Shown here one piece after another: positions 11,737 to 20,344 of a stretch of 34,506 nucleotides of DNA. Source of the stretch: Discostella pseudostelligera (taxonomy: Eukaryota > Bacillariophyta > Thalassiosirophyceae > Thalassiosirales > Thalassiosiraceae). Positions within the stretch are counted from its first letter, which is position 1; the number at the start of each line of letters is the position of its first letter. The position numbers and the translations under genes are program-made. The notes beneath the pieces were generated by a model. That model had not been told where the DNA came from and made no database searches. It was given only the letters and a program-made list of their open reading frames with translations. The DNA lies in the NCBI GenBank assembly GCA_036940085.1, contig JALLBK010000325.1, positions 1-34,506 on the forward strand, given 5' to 3'.

Positions 11737-12031
11737 TTTGATGCTGGTTGTCAACTGTGTGATTTTGGTACGGAACTTTTATGAACAATTGGATGTGAAA
11801 AGCATCGTTTGCATATATTTGTGTTTGGCTATCAGATGTTACGGCCTACTTGTATTCCTGCACGCCGGGAGCCTTGACATTATAATAAACTTTATAGCGT
11901 CGATAAATACGTACTCCTAATCATCATTCATTGTAGAACTAGTCCTCCGCATTAATTTCATTCAGTCCGAGAATGGGCATCAATGTAACCGAACTACTCA
12001 TTTACTTTTATTCTAAATCACCAAAATATCT

Positions 12032-12091
12032 TCATGCATTACGTCGAAATGACTTCCACATGCTCCCCGCCGATGCTCTCTGTCGTTGTTG

Positions 12092-12129
<38 letters not shown>

Positions 12130-12394
12130 CCTCCTCCCGCTGTATATTGTCTAGTTGTTGCTGTTGTTGTATCTGTTGCCGCTGCTGCAGCTCTGCCTCG
12201 GCCCGCTCCGCCTTCAATATCTTTTGTATCTCTCTCCGTGCCCCCTCCGGCATCGCCTGCTCTCCCTCCTCGAACAGACCACGCAATTTATCACGATCGG
12301 CAATGAATGGAAGGTAGATGGTCCCTATGCCAATGGCGGCAACGGTGGCGGTTGCTGCCAGGGCTACGAGTTTGCGTCCATCGGTACGTGACAT
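12032..12394 (-). CDS. Small single-pass membrane protein with a polyQ tract, function unknown
   Basis: This 120-residue product starts at the ATG at 12394; the open frame continues upstream only through a GTG. Residues about 7-28 (KLVALAATATVAAIGIGTIY) form one hydrophobic helix after a short basic N-terminus. A charged helix follows (DKLRGLFEEGEQAMPEGARREI), then Q- and E-rich sequence with a pure Gln run, and a basic end. The layout (short basic N-terminus, one helix, YLPF turn) recalls small mitochondrial inner-membrane assembly factors such as SMIM20/MITRAC7. The similarity is only in layout, so I do not assign it. It is divergent from the plastid-protein gene at 12914, and the two share a promoter region with E2F-like sites. 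Confidence 0.6.
12085..12126 (+). repeat. CTG/GTT trinucleotide microsatellite (polyQ on the - strand)
   Basis: GTT repeats (to about 12100) run into CTG repeats (to about 12126). Read on the minus strand they are CAG and CAA codons for the Gln run of the small membrane protein. The length is likely to vary between isolates. Confidence 0.9.
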
Positions 12395-12913
12395 GATGTT
12401 ATGTGTTATGTGCACCTCGCTCCAACTCGCCTTTGTAGTTGTAATTGTTGTTGGCGCACGAACGTTGCTTGTTGCTATACTGCGATGGGGCAGGGGACAG
12501 GCGGGTGCGAGGCAATGGAAATAGCGAGGTAGCAGAGACTGTGGAGCTACTTATGATGGTGGCAGTGAAAGCCAGAAGCCAGTGGGCGGAAAGCGGAAAT
12601 CTGCGGAAATGGTCATGGCCTGTCATGGCAATGAAAGATATCGTGTGTTGGGAACATCGAACGAAAATATATGGCGGGAACTTGGATACAGAAAAGATCT
12701 GGCGGGAACTCCTTCAACCCAGAAAATAAATTGGCGGGAACTACTACTTCGACACTCACAAAGATTTGGCGGGATCGTCATGCATTCGTCACCGTCCCCG
12801 TCACCGTCATGAGAAGCACCTTGACCATTGACCATGACCATGGCATTTCCGTCGGCGATCGGCGGCGGGTCAAACATCACAAGGCCACCGATCGTAAATA
12901 ATAGTAGCTCGCC
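12395..12913. promoter_or_regulatory. Divergent promoter region with four GGCGGGA sites
   Basis: No gene is seen here. It lies between two divergent genes. Same-strand sites are GGCGGGAA at 12673, 12701 and 12733 and TTTGGCGGGA at 12765-12774, spaced 28, 32 and 35 bases. The one at 12691-12708 is the exact reverse complement of the composite TTCCCGCCAGATCTTTTC found at 27351-27368. The sites fit the E2F/DP consensus; function is inferred. Confidence 0.6.
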
Positions 12914-14569
12914 ATGATGCTCTACCATTCCAAAATCTTGCTATCCTTGGCACTATTTCCACCTGCTGCGGCATTTGCTCCTCCTGCAGAACGGGTTCTA
13001 GCGGTCACATCATCCATCACCGCTTCTGCTGGTCAACATCATCTTCGACGAAAACAAACACAATTTCACGCCACCCTCGATAATGGCGATATTGATAAAA
13101 CCAATAGCAATCAAAACGAGGATGATGCACCAACCAATAACAGCAATAATCCCTACGCTGATCCCAACTATCCCGACTTGGAATTCATTAATTACGATGA
13201 TCCTAATTATTCTGTCGATCAAGGGCTCGAAGATGACTACTACGACGACTATGATGATGAATCCTCTTTCGAAATGCATTCCGATGAAGAAGACGAAGAT
13301 ACAGAAGATCGCACCCTTTTTGAAATTGAAGCCATGAGAGAATCCCGTCGGAAACGAAATGACGAGTATCAATTCGAAACCTATCATGCCAAGGTATTAC
13401 GAGGGGGTCAACGTTCTCTGGGGGAATGGACGATTTTCCAAACTGATACCTTTATGGGGAAGGAGGTAGTGCAGGGTCGACATCCGGAGGCACTGGGGGT
13501 GCCACGATTATTAAAGTGGGATAAGGTGCTCAAGGTGGTGAGTCTAGGAACAAAGATTTCCGTGGATGGTTCTACAATTGTAAAGAAGGAGGAGAGTGAG
13601 GATGGCATTATAATGGGAGAAAACGAACGCATCGTCCACGACGAAAAGTTGGCAACATATGATGATTTCCCAACGCTAATGATGAGTGAAGAAAACGAGG
13701 ATGACGAGGATGGTGGAGTATTGAATTGGGAAAGCAAGGATAGGCAACATGTCGAACATAAATATTGGCCTAAGGAAATGGCCCATCTTGACTTTAGAGG
13801 TCCCGGGGGCAACATGTGCGTGGGGAAGGCATACACGATCTGCGATGCCACACCACTAGTAGAAAATACTGACGAGGTTCGCAATATACATGATGGACCA
13901 TTTTCGGAGATGCGAACTGAATTGGGAATATCGGACAATGGGATGAGATTCCGGATCAAGTTGGATTATGCATTGTTGAATGAGGATGTAGCAAAGGATG
14001 CCATCGGCAATCCTTCATCGGCACCACCACCGCCGTTGCATTTGCGAACCTTGACGGTATGTCGTGAGACGTTGGATGGATATTGGCCTCGTCCTTCAGA
14101 CAATGAGGTAGAGAAGGCAGATGACGACTCGGGTAACAAGGAATCCAAGAAGTCGGAGGTACGACGAAAAAATCAGGACGAAATTACACGGGCATTATTT
14201 GGTCCGCCGGGAGCACCGGGGGGTCTCTACGATCCGCCACCGGTAGGTAGTGAAGAACGTGCCATTGAGAACTATATGCTCCTTGACTTTGAGGGTGGAG
14301 CGACGGTGCTACTGCCACACAAATTAGATCAATACCACAACACTGTTGATGATGGTAGCGAAACTGCTACTACTCGGGAGGATTCGTCTCTTGGTGGTTG
14401 GGTAACGAGCTTGGATTGGACACCTGGACGGATACGCTATCAAGTCGATCGGAAGATATTGAGTGGAATTAAGCTCAAGGGTCTGCGTACGCTAGAACTG
14501 AGTGAGGTACAGGGGGAAGATGCCGATAGATGGCGACCAAAAGATGGAGGAGCAAATATGCGACAATAA
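12914..14569 (+). CDS. Plastid-targeted protein of unknown function
   Basis: The 551-residue product begins with a signal peptide (about residues 3-20, ILLSLALFPPAAA) followed directly by FAPPAER. This is the AxA|FAP motif diatoms use for import into the complex plastid. A very acidic, Asn-rich linker (about 55-135) follows. The apparent folded part starts near residue 150 (LRGGQRSLGEWTIFQTDTFM) and includes YWPKEMAHLDFRGPGGNMCV, LHLRTLTVCRETLDGYWPRP, GLYDPPPVGSEERAIENYML and GGWVTSLDWTPGRIRYQVDR. The alternating beta-rich, Trp-bearing pattern ('GEWTIFQTD', 'YMLLDFEGGATVLLP') suggests a lipocalin-like or DUF3598-like barrel, but this is a guess and I recognise no catalytic motif. The stop is only 79 bases from the stop of the convergent LYR gene. 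The next ATG is codon 2, so the start is secure to within one residue. Confidence 0.75.
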   Translation: MMLYHSKILLSLALFPPAAAFAPPAERVLAVTSSITASAGQHHLRRKQTQFHATLDNGDIDKTNSNQNEDDAPTNNSNNPYADPNYPDLEFINYDDPNYSVDQGLEDDYYDDYDDESSFEMHSDEEDEDTEDRTLFEIEAMRESRRKRNDEYQFETYHAKVLRGGQRSLGEWTIFQTDTFMGKEVVQGRHPEALGVPRLLKWDKVLKVVSLGTKISVDGSTIVKKEESEDGIIMGENERIVHDEKLATYDDFPTLMMSEENEDDEDGGVLNWESKDRQHVEHKYWPKEMAHLDFRGPGGNMCVGKAYTICDATPLVENTDEVRNIHDGPFSEMRTELGISDNGMRFRIKLDYALLNEDVAKDAIGNPSSAPPPPLHLRTLTVCRETLDGYWPRPSDNEVEKADDDSGNKESKKSEVRRKNQDEITRALFGPPGAPGGLYDPPPVGSEERAIENYMLLDFEGGATVLLPHKLDQYHNTVDDGSETATTREDSSLGGWVTSLDWTPGRIRYQVDRKILSGIKLKGLRTLELSEVQGEDADRWRPKDGGANMRQ

Positions 14570-14648
14570 ATAGAGGATGCAGGATATAACTCCACGGTAA
14601 TTGTCGTCGTTTCATCGATCAAAACAGCTGAATAGTAACTATCTTTCG

Positions 14649-15314
14649 TTATTTTACTTCGTCGTCATCCTTACTCAGCTCCCAAGGCCATTGTACGCCC
14701 ACTCTACCCCGTGGATCATCCTCATCTTGAATATTTATCCAACTGTCAGCATCATAACTTGATTCCTTGGACGTTGGTGATTGTAGACGGTGTTGTTCTC
14801 TCGTTGGATAATATCCTACAGTCTGCTCCAATTCGCGCAGTCGACGTTCACCTTCGACATATGACATGTTTTTTGCCATTGCATCTACACCGATCTTCAT
14901 GCCCATTTTGTAGGATATTCGCACTTCGTCTAATGCTGCGCGACATCCTCTTGCGTTGTTATCGTCCGTTTTGTTGCTACCTCCAGTGATGGAATCCTTG
15001 CCGTCGATAAAATGGGCAAGTCTAATAAAATTTCGATATTGTTTGTGTATCTTGGCACGATGGATAAAATCTGCGAGAGACGGGACTGTATCCTCGTTTA
15101 ATGAGAGAGTTCGCCTCCTGGTTCGTCTTCGTGCTGGCTCTTGATGGCGTGGTTGACTTCTCCCATCGTTGTCATTGCCATCGTCGGCAGTCGACGATGA
15201 TGACGAGAGAGATGACAGCGGCAGACGCCCCACCGGCCATTGTCGTGCAAGCGATGCCCCCGATGTAGCAAATGAGATTCTTAACCAGCGAGACATTAAG
15301 GGAAGGATGATCAT
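14649..15314 (-). CDS. LYRM2-like mitochondrial LYR-motif protein
   Basis: LYR proteins bind the mitochondrial acyl carrier protein and help assemble or stabilise respiratory complexes or deliver Fe-S clusters. LYRM2 is linked to complex I. Residues about 78-103 (VPSLADFIHRAKIHKQYRNF) match the LYRM2 start (LxxFxxRxxVLxLYRxxLR), with the tripeptide reading QYR at 92-94. A Thr/Asn insert is followed by DEVRISYKMGMKIGVDAM and GERRLRELEQTVGY, which match LYRM2's EFRRNK...GxxxLKELEKTL. The N-terminus (MSRWLRISFATSGASLARQW) is an amphipathic, Arg-rich mitochondrial presequence. If that is the true start, translation begins at 15296 rather than 15314. At 221 residues it is over twice the human length because of an Arg/Ser linker, the insert and an acidic C-terminal extension. 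Confidence 0.75.
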   Translation of the reverse strand: MIILPLMSRWLRISFATSGASLARQWPVGRLPLSSLSSSSSTADDGNDNDGRSQPRHQEPARRRTRRRTLSLNEDTVPSLADFIHRAKIHKQYRNFIRLAHFIDGKDSITGGSNKTDDNNARGCRAALDEVRISYKMGMKIGVDAMAKNMSYVEGERRLRELEQTVGYYPTREQHRLQSPTSKESSYDADSWINIQDEDDPRGRVGVQWPWELSKDDDEVK

Positions 15315-15700
15315 TATGGTCGTTGCATCAGATCAAATTTCTTGCCAGAGATTAACATCTATTATGATAGCTCAATAATTTCATATTTCATGGTTATGAT
15401 CATCAAAAATCAAAAGCAAAAGTGGAGGCAAAGGTGGCGCGCGGAGGAGGGACGGAGGTGGCGGCGACGACACGTGGCGAAAATTGGCGGGAAATGAATA
15501 CGATGACGTGGCGAAGATGGCGGGAAGATAAGTAGAAAATGGCGGGTTCGTCGATTCGCCGACTTTCATTGAGTTTCATTGTTTGCCGATAGCCGTCTGC
15601 CGTCGCTGCCGCTCTCCTACAATATCTCCTTGGTAGCGGTAGTAGCAATCCTCTCCACCACCACCACCACCACCTCTCCATAAACTCACCAGATTTTATA
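15315..15700. promoter_or_regulatory. Divergent promoter with GGCGGGA sites between the LYR and PPPDE genes
   Basis: No gene is seen. The core holds TTGGCGGGAA (ending 15493), GTGGCGAAG (about 15509), ATGGCGGGAA (ending 15526) and ATGGCGGGTT (ending 15548), all on the + strand. The two perfect sites start 33 bases apart. The sequence before the PPPDE gene is a (CCA)n microsatellite near 15655-15675. Confidence 0.6.
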
Positions 15701-17323
15701 ATGAGCAGCTCATCGACATCGTCTTCTTCACTATCCGCGCAAGCAGTCCACCTGGCGATCTACGATCTAAGCCAGGGCATGGCGCGCACTCTCTCGTCCC
15801 AAGTCTTGGGTTCACAACATGCCGTCGACATTATCCCACACACTGCCATTCTTGCCTTTGGGAAAGAATATTATTTCGGTATGGGTATACAATCTTGCCA
15901 TCCGCATGAATTCCGTATTTCTCGTGGAATACATCCCATTGAAATACAGTTACTGGGTTATACTACACAAACTCGAGAAGAATTTGAGATTTGGTGTCAA
16001 GAACAAACCATGAGTGGCAAATTTGATGCAGCGGCATACGATTTTTTTCACAAGAATTGTAATAATTTCTCGGAGGAGGCGGCCAAATCAGGATTGGGAT
16101 TGAGTGCGGGTGTGCCATCGCATATTCTGGAGTTGCCAGCCAAGTTTTTGAGTAGTCCAATGGGGATGATGATTCGTCCATGGCTGGAACAAATGCAAAT
16201 TATGAACAACAATACTGGGACGGTGCCATTTGGATCAACGACGTGTTCATCGGCGCAGGAAGTTGCAATATCTACAAATCCATGGGCGAACATTCCAGCC
16301 AACAATCCTCCACCTCCATCAACTGGCACAACGTCCAATGTCGGCATGCATGTCGAAACTGGAACTTGTACCAAAGTAGCCTCCCCTATACTAGACAAGC
16401 AGACGGCGCTTCTATCAGCGGATGCGGACATTGTCGACATTTGCGTCCATCGGCTTAAGACGACACATCATGAAGAGGAGAATGAGGAGATTTGTCAACT
16501 GTTGTTAAAGTTATCTGACGATGCTGCTACGTGGACGCATAAAGAGATCCGGTTGGTGCACTCGTCTCTATGCAATATTATCCAAAATGAAAGTTCGAAA
16601 TGCAGGGCTTATGCACTGATGCTGATGAGACTGGTGATGTTGAAGCATGGCCATGACGACAGCACTCTACCAATGGCAGATGACTTATCTCAAACCATCC
16701 AACTAATGACGAAATTGGTACATGACGAAGAAGACACAAGCGACAAAAGCGAGGCGAATCGCTCAATGGCATGGTGTGTCCTTAGCAACGCCATTGGCGC
16801 GACAAACGGTGCTGCTTTTGCCCTTGGTTATAAGAATGAGGAAAGTAGCGACGGTCGTCGTAATGATCAGAGTACCGGTGGATACTCATTCAATCAGATT
16901 GTCGACAGAGCCTTGAAGGATTGCGATTCAGTGAAAGAAAGTCCGTGGAACGCGTGTTTAAGGCAGAGCGCAGTAGCATTTTTGTACAATTCTGCTCGAT
17001 ATTTGACCATCAATGGCGGTGCGGGAACTGACAAGGTTAGCGGTGGCGATGATGAGCATGCTTTTGAACTCTCAGAGTGCATAGTGTCCATCCTGCTTGG
17101 ATGTATCGAACATATGCAGAGTGAGAATGATGCTACAACTATGCAACGTCTTTACATGACCGTTGGGCAAATTTTGGTATCTCGTGCATATGGAAAAGCG
17201 GCAACAACTTTAGTAAATGATCTTGGCCTGATGGATGCAGAGGTGATCCGAAGCGCGAAGATGAGAGGCGGCAAGGAAGCGGAAGAATTGGCAAATGAGG
17301 TGGCAGCATTGCTTCGAGGATGA
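15701..17323 (+). CDS. PPPDE (DeSI-like) cysteine peptidase with C-terminal PUL domain
   Basis: Residues about 14-165 are a PPPDE/DeSI domain. His47 (VDIIPHTAI) and Cys120 (FFHKNCNNFSEE) match the DeSI-1 His/Cys dyad. FGKEYYFGMGIQSCHP and VPSHILELPAKFLSSPMG match the family strands and exit helix. DeSI proteins remove SUMO or ubiquitin and have thioesterase activity. After a Thr/Asn/Pro linker, residues about 240-540 are all-helical (THKEIRLVHSSLCNIIQNES, AYALMLMRLVML, SMAWCVLSNAIGATNGA). They fit the PUL domain, the Cdc48/p97-binding armadillo fold of PLAA/Ufd3. PPPDE-PUL combinations occur in fungi and protists, some with a thioredoxin domain, which is absent here. Both catalytic residues are present, so it should be active. 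Together the domains suggest a deubiquitinase- or deSUMOylase-like factor acting with Cdc48; that role is inference. Confidence 0.85.
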   Translation: MSSSSTSSSSLSAQAVHLAIYDLSQGMARTLSSQVLGSQHAVDIIPHTAILAFGKEYYFGMGIQSCHPHEFRISRGIHPIEIQLLGYTTQTREEFEIWCQEQTMSGKFDAAAYDFFHKNCNNFSEEAAKSGLGLSAGVPSHILELPAKFLSSPMGMMIRPWLEQMQIMNNNTGTVPFGSTTCSSAQEVAISTNPWANIPANNPPPPSTGTTSNVGMHVETGTCTKVASPILDKQTALLSADADIVDICVHRLKTTHHEEENEEICQLLLKLSDDAATWTHKEIRLVHSSLCNIIQNESSKCRAYALMLMRLVMLKHGHDDSTLPMADDLSQTIQLMTKLVHDEEDTSDKSEANRSMAWCVLSNAIGATNGAAFALGYKNEESSDGRRNDQSTGGYSFNQIVDRALKDCDSVKESPWNACLRQSAVAFLYNSARYLTINGGAGTDKVSGGDDEHAFELSECIVSILLGCIEHMQSENDATTMQRLYMTVGQILVSRAYGKAATTLVNDLGLMDAEVIRSAKMRGGKEAEELANEVAALLRG

Positions 17324-17576
17324 AACATACTTTCATTGTTTAAACTAGCATAAGAATATTGTCCGCGGTGATTGGGATAAGGTAGTATCTCTTGCACCTG
17401 ATTGTATTGCTCCAACAGCCAACATCACTGAATCGTCAACCGAGACGGTCATCCCGCCAATTATCTTCCACGTGTAATCTCTAAATGGTCGAGTCATTTT
17501 TCTCCCGCCAAAATCCATGACACCAATTCCACTCAACACCGACACCCTACCAACACCAACAAATCAACAATTCACC
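17324..17576. promoter_or_regulatory. Promoter with two TCCCGCC sites before the PspA-like gene
   Basis: TCCCGCCAA lies at 17452-17460 and TCCCGCCAAAA at 17503-17513. Both match the minus orientation of the E2F-like motif. The first in-frame ATG (17517) sits directly after the second site, which argues that translation starts at the next one (17577). Confidence 0.55.
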
Positions 17577-18473
17577 ATGACGAGTCGTCGGCGGCAGCCC
17601 GACAGCATCATGAACTTGCTCTTCCCACACCTCCTCATCGTCGGTATAGTGATGCTCACACCGAATGTATTTTCGTTAGCTGTCCGTCCTACACACCTTT
17701 ACGGCCCGTCACACTTCGCCCAGCGTCCTATGCACACCGACATTTGTCATGGGCATCGCCGATTTCAGCACATCATCACACCCTCGAGACGACGGCCGAC
17801 GCTTTTACAACAAGATCTTCGTGATGAAATCGAGAAATCAGCACAACGACGTGCATACGAATCTCGATCACGTGGTGGTGGTACTGGCGCAACAGTCGGA
17901 GGTGCACTACTTGGTGGACTGCTCGCAGGACCATTCGGGGCTTTGTTCGGGGCACAAATTGGTAGTGCACTTGGAGCATCATCCGAATTAGATAAGGCAC
18001 GGCAGGAGGAAATGAAACGATTGGGATTATCCCCAGATATGCTGGAGCAAGCGACGGAAATAGGAATGGCATTGAATCAGGCAATCGAGGGTTTACGTGT
18101 TATTCGAAATAGTGTCGAGACTAGTAAGCGGCTTGCTAAATTGTTGGATAGTCAAGAACAAACGCTGTACGAAAGAGCCAAGTCCGCAATGGAATCAGGC
18201 GATGAAGATGGGGCACGGAAATTACTGCTAGAAAGGACATCTGTGAAGGAGAAGCTTTTAAAAGTGTTACAATCAATAGCGGAGGATAATAGACGGATTG
18301 CAACCATGGAAAGCAATGTGTCGGCATTGGAAACACGAGGACTCGAACTCGAGGCACTCCTTCGAAGGACTGTGGGGGCATCGGCATTGCAAAATTCGGA
18401 TAGTATGGGGCTTTCGTTGCAGTCTGAGGATCCGTTGCTCAAAAAATTTCGAGATCTTGGCATTGAACAATAA
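17577..18473 (+). CDS. Glycine-zipper plus PspA/Vipp1-like coiled-coil protein with an N-terminal signal
   Basis: I chose the ATG at 17577 because its ACCATGA context is good and the upstream in-frame ATG (17517) abuts a regulatory site; the product is then 298 residues. Residues about 12-33 (MNLLFPHLLIVGIVMLTPNV) are a signal or anchor helix. A basic segment follows, then a Gly-rich zipper (about 99-134, VGGALLGGLLAGPFGALFGA) of the sort that inserts in membranes. From about 155 to 266 the chain is one long helix. LYERAKSAMESGDEDGARKL, ERTSVKEKLLKVLQSIAEDN and MESNVSALETRGLELEALL resemble PspA/Vipp1 (GREDLARxAL, then heptads). Unlike Vipp1, the membrane element here is the zipper, not an amphipathic N-helix. 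I infer a membrane-associated scaffold in the plastid or secretory system. The family assignment is tentative. Confidence 0.6.
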   Translation: MTSRRRQPDSIMNLLFPHLLIVGIVMLTPNVFSLAVRPTHLYGPSHFAQRPMHTDICHGHRRFQHIITPSRRRPTLLQQDLRDEIEKSAQRRAYESRSRGGGTGATVGGALLGGLLAGPFGALFGAQIGSALGASSELDKARQEEMKRLGLSPDMLEQATEIGMALNQAIEGLRVIRNSVETSKRLAKLLDSQEQTLYERAKSAMESGDEDGARKLLLERTSVKEKLLKVLQSIAEDNRRIATMESNVSALETRGLELEALLRRTVGASALQNSDSMGLSLQSEDPLLKKFRDLGIEQ

Positions 18474-18865
18474 AATCAACCACTATTATCAATAAAAAGA
18501 CAAGCAGAGGCACCTTGAAAATAGAGACGGTGGTTAGGGGTTATTGTTTATTGTGCAAGATAATAGTTACTCAATTTATGACTGAATGCAGAAGGAGATT
18601 GAGCAGTGGAATGATGGCAATTTCCAGTTACACGTGTCCTTGTTGGTCTGTCATCGGCTCGTTTTCCTCCTGCTGCAGCTATCTTCACCGCCACCACCAC
18701 ACCATTCTACACAAAGCTACATACGAGAGCACCAAGTTGTGAACCTATCGGGAACATGAACACATGAACCATGGAACGACGGTCGACGGCGATGGTGCAA
18801 CCGACCTTGTTCCAATTCTTTTGCACCATCGGCAGTAATAAGTGCTATCAATCTTTCTAGCCCCA
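18474..18865. other. Intergenic region before the desaturase
   Basis: Only UTR and promoter sequence is seen, with AATAAA-like elements near 18472 and 18491. No GGCGGGA site is present, unlike the neighbouring promoters. An ATG at 18769 is out of frame with the desaturase. Confidence 0.5.
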
Positions 18866-20344
18866 ATGCCGCCTTCTATCATACAGGCGTGTCTCGATGA
18901 GGACTCTGTCATCCTGGGAGGCACATCATTCGCGGCGTCGGTTAAGTCAACTGCGATAGTAGAGCCTTTCGAACCTCGCAAGGGGACGCTCAATAGCTAC
19001 ACCCTCGCCCAGGTGGCAACGCACAGTACTAAGGGAGACGCATGGATCATATACAAAAACAAAGTTCTCGACGTATCGAAATGGATGTCTTCCCACCCCG
19101 GCGGTGAGCAGACGATACTGCGCTTCGCGGGTATGGATGCCACCGATGAACTAAGTTCGTTTCACGACAGTTGGGTATTGGATACGAAACTGCCTCATTT
19201 TGTTATAGGAACAGTTACTGACGCGCCGGAAACTTCAGAGTTAGTAAAGGACTTCCGTGCGCTTGGGGAAGTGTTCGAAGAATTGGGATATTATCACGTT
19301 TCCCCGTGGTACTACGTTCGGAAGGTTGCTACAGTATTTTGCATCCTCATTTGCTCCCTGTGGCTGCTGTTCATGACAGAGACTTCCGTAGCGCACATGG
19401 TCTCGGCCGTGCTATTGGGTATATTTTGGCAGCAATTTGCATTCGTTGGGCATGATTGTGGTCACATGTCGGCGAGAACTCACGCAAGAGACAATATTAA
19501 TGTCCCTTGGCTTGGTGCGTTGGTCACCTTCTTTAATGGGATTTCCGTTGCATGGTGGAAGGCCACGCACAATGTCCATCATGCCGTTCCAAATACAGTT
19601 GATTGCGATCCGGACATTGCACACCTCCCTGTATTTGCACTTCACAAGCTCATGTTCGAATCATTGTTCAACAAGTACCACGGACGTGTCATGGAATTCG
19701 ATTGGCCGGCAAGGAATATATTTGTACCCTATCAGCATCTGTGGTATTATCCCATCATGTGCGTTGCTAGGTTCAATCTTTACATCCAATCCGTGCTGTT
19801 TTTGCTATCATCAAATGATGGACATGGTGGTAGGACGAGGCTTGACACTGCAGCATTTGTTGGGTTCTTCAGCTGGTTGACTGCTCTTGTGTCACTCATT
19901 CCAACGTGGGGAGAGCGCGTCGCGTTTGTCCTCCTGAGTCATGCCGTCGCCGGACTTCTAAATGTACAAATCACTTTGTCTCACTTCTCGAGGCCCATTT
20001 TCGACTCGCCAACAAAAGAAGCCGGCTCAAAGAAATATGGAGGTGACTTTTATACCCGCAACGTGATTTCATCGTTAGATGTCGCCTGTCCAAGTTACTT
20101 GGACTGGTTCCATGGAGGCCTCCAATTCCAAACACTTCACCACCTCTACCCTCGCATTGGGCGACAACATCTTCGGACGATAGAACCTTTCATTGCATCT
20201 CTGTGCAAGAAACATGCATTGCCTTATTCACGCAAGTCATTTCTAGAGTGCAATATGGAAGTCTTCCAAGTACTGAAGGATGCCGGCCTTCACTCTCGGA
20301 CATGGTCTCCATTGATTTATGAGTCAATGTGTGCTCAAGGATAG
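18866..20344 (+). CDS. Cytochrome-b5-fusion front-end desaturase (sphingolipid delta-8 or acyl delta-5/6 type)
   Basis: The ATG at 18866 gives 492 residues; the frame extends upstream only through a GTG. Residues about 42-120 are a cytochrome b5 domain with heme ligands His77 (HPGG) and His100. The desaturase domain has the three His boxes for the di-iron site: HDCGH (196-200), HNVHH (235-239) and QTLHH (422-426). The Gln in the third box is the hallmark of front-end desaturases. Membrane helices lie around 155-170, 177-195, 215-230 and 328-368. The segment FVPYQHLWYYPIMCVARFNL is closer to what I remember of fungal and protist sphingolipid delta-8 desaturases than of acyl delta-6 enzymes. 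Sequence alone does not settle substrate or position. All key residues are present, so it should be active in the ER. Confidence 0.9.
   Translation: MPPSIIQACLDEDSVILGGTSFAASVKSTAIVEPFEPRKGTLNSYTLAQVATHSTKGDAWIIYKNKVLDVSKWMSSHPGGEQTILRFAGMDATDELSSFHDSWVLDTKLPHFVIGTVTDAPETSELVKDFRALGEVFEELGYYHVSPWYYVRKVATVFCILICSLWLLFMTETSVAHMVSAVLLGIFWQQFAFVGHDCGHMSARTHARDNINVPWLGALVTFFNGISVAWWKATHNVHHAVPNTVDCDPDIAHLPVFALHKLMFESLFNKYHGRVMEFDWPARNIFVPYQHLWYYPIMCVARFNLYIQSVLFLLSSNDGHGGRTRLDTAAFVGFFSWLTALVSLIPTWGERVAFVLLSHAVAGLLNVQITLSHFSRPIFDSPTKEAGSKKYGGDFYTRNVISSLDVACPSYLDWFHGGLQFQTLHHLYPRIGRQHLRTIEPFIASLCKKHALPYSRKSFLECNMEVFQVLKDAGLHSRTWSPLIYESMCAQG

Noticed and set aside
18769..18865. Upstream ATG as the desaturase start
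   Set aside because: It is out of frame with the desaturase. The first in-frame ATG is at 18866.
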